Assembly (NCBI GenBank): GCA_028683635.1
Contig: JAQUHL010000131.1
Span: forward strand, 1-6,137
Length of the DNA: 6,137 bases
Direction: 5' to 3'
Origin: Candidatus Cloacimonadota bacterium
GTDB lineage: Bacteria > Cloacimonadota > Cloacimonadia > Cloacimonadales > Cloacimonadaceae
Of the stretch, positions 1 to 5,570 are shown in pieces. The notes beneath the pieces are model-generated. The model did no database searches and was not told where the DNA came from. It saw only the letters and a program-made list of their open reading frames with translations. How positions within the stretch are numbered: position 1 is the stretch's first letter; the number at the start of each line of letters is the position of its first letter. Both the position numbers and the translations under genes were made by a program.

Positions 1-69
1 CCCTTCAGCGGCAAGGAACTGAAAGCCTTCATCGAAAAGGCAAACAAGATCCTGAACTACATCGGTTAG
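1..69 (+). CDS. 3' end of an unidentified gene
   Basis: Frame 1 is open from the window edge to a TAG at 67-69 and gives 22 residues ending in KILNYIG. The segment is lysine-rich and probably helical, as a C-terminal helix often is. It is followed 24 bases later by a strong hairpin, which fits the end of a transcribed gene. The family cannot be recognised from so short a piece. The start and the rest of the protein lie left of the window. Confidence 0.6.
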   Translation, partial: PFSGKELKAFIEKANKILNYIG

Positions 70-93
70 CCACTCACAGATATACCTGAAGAA

Positions 94-134
94 ACACCCA
101 GGCAGCCAATGCTGGTTGCCTGGGTGTATAATTT
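94..134 (+). terminator. Probable terminator hairpin after the first gene
   Basis: A 14-bp stem (94-107 pairing with 114-127, with one G-T pair at 105/116) closes a six-base loop, AATGCT. It lies 24 bases after the TAG of the partial gene. The tail ATAATTT is AT-rich but not a long T-run, so termination may be factor-assisted or incomplete. Confidence 0.65.
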
Positions 135-135
135 C

Positions 136-182
136 AACCCACCACCCATGTTTGTTCTGGGCGCAGCCCCATCCCCCGCCCT
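136..182 (-). repeat. Diverged third copy of the repeat core
   Basis: CCCACCACCC (138-147), an 11-nt spacer, GGGCGCAGCCC (159-169) and a C-rich end repeat the layout of the inner part of the 5571-5679 repeat (CCCACCACCC 5608-5617, GGGGCTCCGCCCC 5628-5640, CATGCCCCG), with the spacer diverged. It lies just left of the full copy at 191-299 and points the opposite way, so CCCACCACCC at 138 and GGGTGGTGGG at 253 can pair. It looks like a decayed member of the same family. Confidence 0.55.
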
Positions 183-190
183 TTTATAAT

Positions 191-299
191 ACAGTTTCCA
201 CTTTGAAATGACATAATCAAACGGGGCATGGGGCGGAGCCCCATACAATATTGGGTGGTGGGCTGGGCATGGATTATGTCATTTCAAACTAAACACGAT
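191..299 (+). repeat. 109-bp repeat, left inverted copy, MITE-like
   Basis: This 109-bp segment is repeated in reverse complement at 5571-5679 with only two mismatches by eye. Inside it, 202-218 (TTTGAAATGACATAATC) and 272-288 are perfect 17-bp inverted repeats, delimiting an 87-bp element. Its centre holds a 7-bp hairpin with a GGA triloop (228-244) and GGGTGGTGGG (253-262). Short length, terminal inverted repeats and no coding capacity resemble a MITE or another palindromic intergenic repeat. No target-site duplication is clear. Copy number elsewhere in the genome cannot be judged here. Confidence 0.85.
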
Positions 300-317
300 A
301 TAAGACCATGAATAATG

Positions 318-374
318 GGTTGAAGGGCGAAGCCCTACTCCTTTCAGGGTGGTGGACGGGAATAGATATACAAA
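318..374 (+). repeat. 57-bp direct repeat, left copy
   Basis: The segment matches 5510-5566 in the same orientation, about 52 of 57 bases by eye. It contains the perfect hairpin GGGC-GAA-GCCC (325-335), an 11-nt spacer, GGGTGGTGG (347-355) and the shared tail GGGAATAGAT. The layout is the same as the core of the 191-299 repeat, so the two types probably share an origin. It lies only 18 bp from the left inverted copy. Confidence 0.8.
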
Positions 375-456
375 AACAAGCCTCACAACCAGCATATTTG
401 GATGTCTGTATTTCGATAAATCGGGATGAGCAACAGTCTTTATCTTTCGGAACCCC

Positions 457-500
457 ATCTGTGTATATCTGCGTGTTCCATATCCGCGTAAATCTGCGTG
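457..500 (+). repeat. Short tandem ATCTGCGTG-like motifs
   Basis: Four imperfect copies of an ATCYGYGT motif follow one another at about 457, 467, 482 and 492, separated by a few AT-rich bases. No protein fits this stretch and it lies upstream of the hemolysin III gene. It could be a simple intergenic repeat or a binding array; nothing seen distinguishes these. Confidence 0.45.
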
Positions 501-532
501 AACCTCACCCTCACTTCGATCACGAAAAACTG

Positions 533-560
533 TTGACACGCTTGTCTTTGTGATTACCTT
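533..560 (+). promoter_or_regulatory. Possible promoter upstream of the hemolysin III gene
   Basis: TTGACA at 533-538 is a perfect -35 consensus. The best -10 at proper distance is TACCTT (555-560, 16-bp spacer), matching TATAAT poorly. Position 33-60 bp before the ATG is suitable. The call rests mainly on the -35 hexamer. Confidence 0.3.
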
Positions 561-592
561 GTTTACAGTCACCGGAAAGATGAGGAGAATTA

Positions 593-1309
593 ATGCCCAC
601 GACAACCCTGAAGAGCAGCATCCAATCTGCAAGCAAGTCCCCCTCCGATCAGAGGTCCAGATGGATTGAGCGCATCCCCCTCAGCCAGAAACAGAGCCTG
701 GGAGAAGAGATTGCCAATAGCATCACTCATGGCACAGGTGTGGGGCTGAGCATTGCTGCGCTGGTGATCCTGGTTGTCTTCGCCGCCCGGCAAAGCGATG
801 CCTGGAAGGTGGTGGCCTACAGCATCTATGGGGCAATGATGATCCTGATGTATCTATCCTCCACTCTTTACCATGCCTTTCCCCAACCCACCATCAAGAG
901 GTTTTTGCGCATTCTGGATCACAGCTCGATCTGTCTGCTGATCGCAGGCACCTATACCCCCGTCACGATTGGATTGATGAGAGGTGGATGGGGATGGACC
1001 CTGTTTGGTTTGATCTGGGGCTTTGCCATTATCGGCATCAACCTCCAGATCTTCGTCATGGGCAAGCTCAAATGGATGAGCACGGTGATGTATGTGATGA
1101 TGGGACTGATGATTCTGATAGCCATCAAACCCCTGACCGAGCAAGCTCCCTCCGGTCTGATCACCTGGCTGGGGATCGGTGGAGCCTGCTATCTGGTGGG
1201 AGTGATTTTCTATATCTGGAGGAAGCTCCCTTACCACCACTCTCTCTGGCATCTTTTTGTTCTGGGAGGCAGCATCAGCCACTTCTTTGGCATGCTGACC
1301 CTTTTGTAA
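593..1309 (+). CDS. trhA: Hemolysin III / PAQR-family membrane protein (TrhA-like)
   Basis: A 238-residue integral membrane protein of the hemolysin III group in the PAQR superfamily. Seven hydrophobic segments are expected and visible from about residue 50 to the C-terminus. The family's polar motifs are present: E39, N42 and H46 in EEIANSITHGTG; the S-x3-H motif ending at H94 in SSTLYHAF; D109 in LDHSSICLLIAGTYTP; and H216-x3-H220 plus H230 in HHSLWHLFVLGGSISHFF. These conserved polar residues are thought to form a metal-dependent hydrolase-like site. Bacterial members have been linked to membrane-lipid or membrane-energetics homeostasis; true haemolysis is doubtful. The N-terminal 30 residues are polar and probably cytoplasmic. 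GAGGAG at 582-587, five bases before the ATG, supports the start. The gene seems to be transcribed alone. Confidence 0.92.
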   Translation: MPTTTLKSSIQSASKSPSDQRSRWIERIPLSQKQSLGEEIANSITHGTGVGLSIAALVILVVFAARQSDAWKVVAYSIYGAMMILMYLSSTLYHAFPQPTIKRFLRILDHSSICLLIAGTYTPVTIGLMRGGWGWTLFGLIWGFAIIGINLQIFVMGKLKWMSTVMYVMMGLMILIAIKPLTEQAPSGLITWLGIGGACYLVGVIFYIWRKLPYHHSLWHLFVLGGSISHFFGMLTLL

Positions 1310-1344
1310 AAAAGGCTATGTATAGAACTTTTCAGTCACTTGGG

Positions 1345-1359
1345 AATGCAAATTGCATT
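1345..1359. promoter_or_regulatory. 15-bp palindrome, possible operator
   Basis: AATGCAA and TTGCATT are perfect inverted 7-mers around a single central A. The site is 33 bp before the ATG of the secreted Ig-fold gene and 35 bp after the hemolysin III stop, where an operator or a promoter overlap would lie. A regulator cannot be named. Palindromes of this size can occur by chance in AT-rich gaps. Confidence 0.3.
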
Positions 1360-1392
1360 ACGTTTTGTCCGACTAAAAAAGGAGTATGAATT

Positions 1393-1749
1393 ATGAAAAC
1401 GACATACTTTAAGCTGATTGTATTGGCAGCTTTGTTAATGATCTTTGGTGTGCTGGCTGCCAGATCTCTGGATGTATTGGATAACTTTGATATTACTCCC
1501 AACCCCATGGGCAGATATACCACTATCCGGATTGCCTTCAAGTGTCCGACTGCTGTAGATTTATATCTTGTGGATTCGCATGAAAACCTGGTAAAATCCT
1601 TCTTCAATGGCACTGTGGATCAGGAAGAAAATATCGAGTGGAACAGGCTGGATAATGCAGGCGTCTATGTCCCGGCTGGAACATATCACGTTGTGCTGAA
1701 TTACGGTGGAAGATACACCTCCACAAAGAAGACTTTGATCCTCAGATAG
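1393..1749 (+). CDS. Small exported FlgD-type Ig-fold protein
   Basis: A 118-residue protein with an N-terminal signal peptide (K2, hydrophobic core 8-20, likely cleavage after LAA at 21-23) followed by one beta-sandwich domain from about residue 32 to the end. The domain shows the FlgD-Ig / secretion C-terminal pattern: ITPNPMGRYTTIRIAF, then VDLYLVDSHENLVKSF, an IEWNRLDNAG segment matching the usual W-D-G-x-D-x-x-G, VPAGTYHVVL, and a final KKTLILR strand. In FCB bacteria this module normally ends large secreted proteins, as a structural or sorting domain; here it makes up the whole mature protein. AAGGAG at 1379-1384 gives a good ribosome site eight bases from ATG. The mature product is probably periplasmic or surface-exposed; its partner is unknown. 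Confidence 0.8.
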   Translation: MKTTYFKLIVLAALLMIFGVLAARSLDVLDNFDITPNPMGRYTTIRIAFKCPTAVDLYLVDSHENLVKSFFNGTVDQEENIEWNRLDNAGVYVPAGTYHVVLNYGGRYTSTKKTLILR

Positions 1750-1750
1750 G

Positions 1751-1860
1751 GCTGTATTTCGAACAGCATGCCTGCCCGGGGCATCCCATGGGAAGCGTTG
1801 CCTGAGCCTTGTGACCAGGCATAAAGGGGGCAGGAAGGTTCCGGCTATGCGCATGGAACC
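1751..1860 (+). other. Hairpin-rich intergenic segment, possible structured RNA
   Basis: Five short inverted repeats lie in series: 1751-1755/1763-1767 (GCTGT/ACAGC), 1768-1772/1780-1784 (ATGCC/GGCAT), the palindrome 1785-1794 (TCCCATGGGA), 1799-1804/1816-1821 (TGCCTG/CAGGCA) and 1837-1842/1855-1860 (GGTTCC/GGAACC). In addition, CCTGCCC at 1771-1777 could pair with GGGCAGG near 1827-1833, enclosing the middle stems. It follows the Ig-fold gene by one base and ends 42 bases before the permease ATG. It may act as 3' terminator, leader or small RNA. It matches no riboswitch, tRNA or SRP RNA pattern that I know. Confidence 0.35.
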
Positions 1861-1902
1861 CTGGATATAAGATTGCTAAGAACACCTTGAATCATCGCTC
1901 AA

Positions 1903-2667
1903 ATGAATAGTAATTTGCAAAAGAAGTCCGAAATGGGCTTCTTTTTGTTCCTGTTCCAGGTTCTTTCCGGTGCCCTGCATCTGGGCAGGAACCGGCATAT
2001 CAACAACACGGTGATTTTCCGGCAAATCCTTTTCACCGGGGTGGAGGCTTTGCCGATCATCAGCTTTATCGCCTTGGGGATTGGTGGACTCATCATCCTG
2101 CAGGGCTACAATCTGCTCAGCAATTTTGGGCAGGGCATCTGGATGCACGTAATCCTGGTGACGGTTGTAGTAAAAGAACTCAGCGGCATCATCACCGCTC
2201 TGGTGGTGGTAGCCCGCAGTGGAACTGCCATTTCCACCGAACTGGGCAACATGGTTGTCAACCGCGAGCTTGATCTGCTCCGTTCCTTTGGAGTTTCTCC
2301 GATTTCCTATCTTGTGGTCTCCCGCCTCTTTGGAGTGGTGATCGCCATGACGATCCTGACGCTGTATTTCAATCTGGTTGCGATCCTGGGAGGCTGGTTC
2401 TTTTCCAATCTCTTCAACCGCATCGAGTTCCGCGCCTTCATCAATGATTTTCTCACCGTTCTCACCTTCAGAGACGTGCTGATGTCCATCATCAAACCCA
2501 TCGTCTTTGGTTTCATTATTGCGATCGTGGCCTCCTTCCAGGGGATGAGTGTGGTCAAGGCTTCCACAGAAGTTCCCCAGCGCACCATCAAAACCGTTGT
2601 GCAATCCCTCTTCCTGATCATTGTGCTCGATATTCTGATCACTTATTCCTTCTGGAGTGTGGCATGA
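1903..2667 (+). CDS. mlaE: MlaE-family ABC transporter permease
   Basis: A 254-residue inner-membrane permease of the MlaE/YrbE family, which in the Mla system moves phospholipids between the inner membrane and an MCE-domain partner. Length fits the family (about 250-260). The hallmark cytoplasmic segment is at 103-133: ARSGTAISTELGNMVVNREL followed by DLLRSFGVSP. The C-terminal pattern FGFIIAIVASFQGMSV (202-217) leading into the last membrane helix (235-250) is also typical. An in-frame TGA five codons upstream limits the start to ATG 1903 or later; no clear Shine-Dalgarno precedes it, and Met11 is the next candidate. The stop overlaps the next start by ATGA, so the two products are translationally coupled and probably act together. 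No MCE (MlaD) gene is in the window. Confidence 0.9.
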   Translation: MNSNLQKKSEMGFFLFLFQVLSGALHLGRNRHINNTVIFRQILFTGVEALPIISFIALGIGGLIILQGYNLLSNFGQGIWMHVILVTVVVKELSGIITALVVVARSGTAISTELGNMVVNRELDLLRSFGVSPISYLVVSRLFGVVIAMTILTLYFNLVAILGGWFFSNLFNRIEFRAFINDFLTVLTFRDVLMSIIKPIVFGFIIAIVASFQGMSVVKASTEVPQRTIKTVVQSLFLIIVLDILITYSFWSVA

Positions 2668-3275
2668 GGATCCGGATTGCAGATTTCTTTGCCCAGGGGC
2701 AGGACCTGGCTTTTGAGCTGCAAAAAGGAGAACCGGTATTACTCATTGATGCTCTGGAATCATCTGCGGAAGCGATACTTGAGAGTCTGATCGGCTTGAG
2801 TGATGCCCTGGAAGGAAACATCTACCTGGATGATATCCCCCTTATTGACAGGCTCAGCAAAGAATCCGAGATTTTTGGCTACGTCTTTGATGAGGGGATT
2901 ATGATCTCAAACCTGAGCATCCGGGAAAACCTCTTTCTCCCCTACCAACTGCATTTCCAGCACGCCACCGGTGCGGATTTCGATGCTGCCTTGCAAGAAT
3001 GGATGAAAATCTTCGAGCTCGATGTGGACGTCTTTCAGCGTCCTGCTTTTGTAAAGCCTTCCTATCGCAAGCTGTTCTGCTTCATCCGGGTGCTCCTGCT
3101 AAAGCCGCCTATCCTTTTGCTGGATAATCCTTTGTATCTGCTAAACAGCCTGCAGAGAAAGCGTTTGATCAAAGTATTGGAAGGTCTTAATCAGGACTAT
3201 TCAATGCTGATTTTCAGCAACGACGACGAGTTCAGGCAAGGCTTCTGTAAACAGATTATTACAATTCCAACCTGA
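2664..3275 (+). CDS. Degenerate MlaF-like ABC ATPase (probable pseudoenzyme)
   Basis: A 203-residue protein overlapping the permease by ATGA, the place where MlaF usually lies. The ABC-ATPase outline is readable but its catalytic motifs are gone. The Walker A position (29-37, DALESSAEA) has no GxxGxGKS/T; the Q-loop Gln is D76 in GYVFDEG; the signature position (about 130-137, VKPSYRKL) has no LSGGQ; Walker B keeps D154 but the catalytic Glu is N155 in LLLDNPL; and the H-loop His is N186 in IFSNDDEF. It is also shorter than MlaF (about 260). The frame is intact, has no internal stop and keeps the hydrophobic core strands, arguing for a retained non-hydrolysing protein. It could pair with an intact MlaF encoded elsewhere, or be regulatory. 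Its end overlaps the convergent S-component gene by 17 bp. Confidence 0.75.
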   Translation: MRIRIADFFAQGQDLAFELQKGEPVLLIDALESSAEAILESLIGLSDALEGNIYLDDIPLIDRLSKESEIFGYVFDEGIMISNLSIRENLFLPYQLHFQHATGADFDAALQEWMKIFELDVDVFQRPAFVKPSYRKLFCFIRVLLLKPPILLLDNPLYLLNSLQRKRLIKVLEGLNQDYSMLIFSNDDEFRQGFCKQIITIPT

Positions 3276-3723
3276 TAAAAGCCCGGTGCAGCAGCATCCC
3301 TCCCAGGTAGCCACCTCCAGCCTGGATCAGATTGGCCGGCAATTCACTTAGGGCACCCGCCAGACCGATCTGCGGATAATATACCCCGCCAATCAGATAG
3401 ATTGTAACCATCGTTAACACTCCTGTGGCCGGAGCAAAGAAATATAAAAATCCCTTCCTTTTATGGGCAAAGCCGCAGAAAAACCCCTCCAAACCTTTGG
3501 CGACCAGGGTCAGCGGAGCAAAGATGGGAAATCCGATCAGATCCGCCAGGGCAGAACCCACCCCACCGGCGATCATACTTACCTTACTGCCGGCAAACAG
3601 ACCGGCAAAAACCACCACTACATCCCCAAAATTGAAGTATCCTCCTCCGGGTAAAGGAACCCGGATGATCAGAGTGGTTACCATCACCATCACGGTGAGC
3701 CCCACCAAAAAGTACCATTTCAT
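3259..3723 (-). CDS. ECF transporter S component (substrate-binding membrane subunit)
   Basis: A 154-residue, very hydrophobic protein with about five or six membrane helices. The segment from residue 23 to 82 carries the pattern of the ECF riboflavin/HMP-type S-component family (PF07155-like): PLPGGGYFNFGD, VVVFAGLFAGSKVSMIAGGV, GSALADLIGFPIFAPLTLVA and KGLEGFFCGF. S components bind a vitamin or related micronutrient in the membrane and toggle against the T subunit. The substrate cannot be read from the sequence. Its ATG overlaps the T-component stop as ATGA (3720-3723), and AAGGA within 3731-3736 gives a ribosome site at good distance. It is last in a four-gene minus-strand operon, and its 3' end overlaps the convergent MlaF-like gene. 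Confidence 0.82.
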   Translation of the reverse strand: MKWYFLVGLTVMVMVTTLIIRVPLPGGGYFNFGDVVVVFAGLFAGSKVSMIAGGVGSALADLIGFPIFAPLTLVAKGLEGFFCGFAHKRKGFLYFFAPATGVLTMVTIYLIGGVYYPQIGLAGALSELPANLIQAGGGYLGGMLLHRAFIRLEL

Positions 3724-4361
3724 GGCAAATTCCTTCTATGACAATGTCTGATCCGGTTATCGATCAGCTCACCCTTGAGCTGTGATTCCATGATCACCAC
3801 AATCAGCAAGCTCAGAATTGTGACAAGCTTTTTCTTGAACCGCGTCTTTAGGGTTCGCTTACTCCCCTGATTGCCGGGAATAGCATCCAGAAATGTAGCA
3901 ATTTCCTCAGGCTTGCCAAAGGCATAGTGATAGAGGATCCGGGCCAGAATCAGATATTTGAGATATCTCATCTTCAGTTTCAACGCCCAAAGATCCTGCA
4001 CCCTGAACCAGAGAAAGATTATCCTGATCAGCAAAATCGTGCTGAGGAGCAGAAGCACTCTCGAGAGCCCAAAACCCAGCCAATAGCGCAGATAGGATAG
4101 CTCCGGTTGCTCACCCGAATATGCGGGAAGAGCGAGGATGCCAAACAAGGCGTAGACCCCCATCAGGAGCAGTATAAAGGGCAGAAGATTCAGGACTTCC
4201 TGAGCGTATTTCCTTGCTCCCGCACAGCTTAGATGCAGGATGGATAGGAGGCTGAAAGCCACAAGCTGCAATTGTGTGTTATCCAATTGCCACACACAGA
4301 ATCCGGCAATGAAAGCCAGAAGTAGCAGGATTGCCAGAGCTATCTTAAAATAAGGATTCAT
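3720..4361 (-). CDS. Probable ECF transporter T component (EcfT-like)
   Basis: A 213-residue membrane protein with hydrophobic helices near residues 5-24, 31-46, 56-79, 94-118 and 176-192, and a long basic stretch between the last two (about 120-175). In EcfT that cytoplasmic region forms the coupling helices that dock on the ATPases. The C-terminal part, MESQLKGELIDNRIRH, lies where EcfT proteins carry the A-x-E-A-R-G-like motif, but match is weak. The assignment rests mostly on topology and on its place between the ATPase genes and a clear S component. The start overlaps the upstream ATPase gene by 17 bp and has no evident ribosome site, suggesting coupled translation. It is somewhat shorter than typical EcfT (about 250-265). 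Confidence 0.6.
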   Translation of the reverse strand: MNPYFKIALAILLLLAFIAGFCVWQLDNTQLQLVAFSLLSILHLSCAGARKYAQEVLNLLPFILLLMGVYALFGILALPAYSGEQPELSYLRYWLGFGLSRVLLLLSTILLIRIIFLWFRVQDLWALKLKMRYLKYLILARILYHYAFGKPEEIATFLDAIPGNQGSKRTLKTRFKKKLVTILSLLIVVIMESQLKGELIDNRIRHCHRRNLP

Positions 4362-4902
4362 CGTTAGTTATGAGGGAAAGATTCAGGCTTTGGGGAACAA
4401 AGCTCAGTTCTTTAACCGGATAGGAGCACTCGAAGCTCGCATGAGACACCGCTATCAGGCAACAACTTATCTTTAGATCTTCCAGATAATCCAGCACTTG
4501 CCGATATTCATAATACTCGTCCAGGACAATGTAGCAGATGCCGGGGTTTTCCTGGGCAAGCACCTCAGCCAGCCTTTCAAACAGATATTCCACCATTGAG
4601 CTGCCATCTTTCACATTGATCCGGGATTGGGAAAAAGCACTATCCGCTTTACAAACATAGAGTTGAGTATCAAGCTGTTGACCGATATAGAGATAGCAAT
4701 ATCCTCCCAGCTTTAGTCCCGGAAGCAGGCAACGCTTCAGAAAGGAGCTTTTACCGCTGCCATTAGCCCCCGTCAGCAGGTAGCAAACGCCTGGCTCGAG
4801 GATCAGATCCTGGATCAGTTCCAGCTCAAAATCCTGCCAGATCCGGTATCTGCCTTTTTTAAGTCCTGCCGGGGCTTTCGTATCGGTTGCTAACTCAGGC
4901 AT
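4345..4902 (-). CDS. Compact ABC ATPase half with Walker A/B but no signature motif
   Basis: A 185-residue nucleotide-binding protein, much shorter than an EcfA subunit (about 270-280). Visible motifs: Walker A GANGSGKSS (45-53), a possible Q-loop in YIGQQ (72-76), Walker B YIVLDE with D128 and E129, and an H-loop His H154 in AVSHAS. The helical region between Q-loop and Walker B is very short (about 77-115) and has no LSGGQ; DGSS at 99-102 is the nearest thing. So it can bind ATP but needs a signature from a partner. The upstream gene supplies one and little else. It is in frame with that gene, separated by a TGA and eight codons. No good Shine-Dalgarno precedes the ATG, which fits coupled translation or readthrough. 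Its 3' end overlaps the T gene by 17 bp. Confidence 0.75.
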   Translation of the reverse strand: MPELATDTKAPAGLKKGRYRIWQDFELELIQDLILEPGVCYLLTGANGSGKSSFLKRCLLPGLKLGGYCYLYIGQQLDTQLYVCKADSAFSQSRINVKDGSSMVEYLFERLAEVLAQENPGICYIVLDEYYEYRQVLDYLEDLKISCCLIAVSHASFECSYPVKELSFVPQSLNLSLITNDESLF

Positions 4903-4926
4903 ATAGATGTGATCCGCTGCGTAAAA

Positions 4927-5364
4927 TCAGTCCTCGTCAAAAACAATCTCCTTATCCTCAGCCCGGTCGAGCAGGGATTTGATTTTTTGTTTGTTCTGGC
5001 TATCCAGGCTGGGGAAAAGAGCCCGGAAGAGAATCCTGGGGGCAGGCGAAGCCAGGGCTAAAAGCACCATCAGAATCACCTTCTGCCCTCCTGATAGCAG
5101 AAGGATCTGATCCTCCTCACGCAGCTGCTTACCCGTCAGCGCAAAAAAATCCTGTTTCACCCCTTGTCTCTGCTTTTCTCCCAGCCCATAGAGCAGGCAT
5201 TCTTCATAGAAACTGAGGGCTATCAGAGGCATCCTGCCATCGCAAATCAGATATTCCGCCAGCCCCTCAACACTAACTGCTGGGTTGCCAAACAGCTCTT
5301 CTTTTGCCTTCAATTGATGGCTGGGTAATGCACTGCTTCCTTCCCTTCTGAATAGCGCTTTCAT
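4927..5364 (-). CDS. ABC ATPase half with signature and D-loop but no Walker A
   Basis: A 145-residue protein, first gene of the minus-strand operon. Its C-terminal half is clearly ABC-derived: LLLSGGQK (88-95) is a perfect signature motif, followed by the usual helix and RILFRALFPSLD (110-121), which aligns with a Walker B/D-loop segment. The Walker B Asp and catalytic Glu are R114 and A115, while the D-loop SLD is kept. It ends at DED about where the H-loop would be. Residues about 30-85 look like the helical subdomain (FYEECLLYGLGEK resembles the segment after the Q-loop). No P-loop is present. In-frame TAA and TAG lie just upstream of the ATG, so there is no hidden N-terminus in this frame; GAGG nine bases from the ATG supports the start. 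It can only offer its signature to a partner's ATP site. Confidence 0.75.
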   Translation of the reverse strand: MKALFRREGSSALPSHQLKAKEELFGNPAVSVEGLAEYLICDGRMPLIALSFYEECLLYGLGEKQRQGVKQDFFALTGKQLREEDQILLLSGGQKVILMVLLALASPAPRILFRALFPSLDSQNKQKIKSLLDRAEDKEIVFDED

Positions 5365-5398
5365 CTCTTGTTACCTCGTCTAACCTGTTTGCTCTTTG

Positions 5399-5413
5399 CC
5401 TGGAAAGTCCAGG
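5399..5413. promoter_or_regulatory. Inverted repeat in the leader of the minus-strand operon
   Basis: CCTGGA and TCCAGG are perfect 6-bp arms around AAG. The site is 35 bp upstream of the first minus-strand start codon, so it lies in the promoter or 5' leader of the ECF-like operon and could be an operator or a leader hairpin. TTGACA occurs further up on the same strand (near 5485-5490), but I see no well-spaced -10. Confidence 0.3.
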
Positions 5414-5509
5414 AAAGTTGCGGATAGTATGCTATCATTTCTTGTGTTCTTTTCTCGTATAACCCGAATTGGGGAAGAACTTATCTGTCAAGCCCAAAGC
5501 CGGAGACCA

Positions 5510-5566
5510 GGTTGTAGGGCGAAGCCCAACTCCTTTCAGGGTGGTGGGTGGGAATAGATTTACAAA
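5510..5566 (+). repeat. 57-bp direct repeat, right copy
   Basis: Same orientation as 318-374, about 52 of 57 bases identical by eye. It has GGGC-GAA-GCCC at 5517-5527 and, after 11 nt, GGGTGGTGGGTGGG at 5539-5552, the richest G-tract of the family and a candidate G-quadruplex. It lies four bases from the right inverted copy. Confidence 0.8.
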
Positions 5567-5570
5567 TAAC

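Noticed and set aside
66..248. Minus-strand open frame of 60 codons through the left repeat
   Set aside because: It lies across the terminator hairpin and the inverted repeat, has low-complexity composition and no ribosome site; it is a shadow of repeat DNA.
308..553. Plus-strand open frame of 81 codons
   Set aside because: It translates through the 57-bp repeat and intergenic motifs. There is no ribosome site and no recognisable domain.
279..632. Minus-strand open frame of 117 codons
   Set aside because: It overlaps the direct repeat, the ATCTGCGTG block, the putative promoter and the start of the hemolysin III gene. The product resembles no family and has no operon context.
593..1309. True haemolysin or virulence factor reading of the hemolysin III gene
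   Set aside because: The family name is historical; motifs place it in the PAQR superfamily, and nothing nearby suggests a toxin role.
1768..1860. SRP RNA or tRNA in the hairpin-rich gap
   Set aside because: The conserved SRP apical loop is missing, and there is no T-loop GGTTCGAATCC pattern or cloverleaf, although GGTTCC/GGAACC looked suggestive at first.
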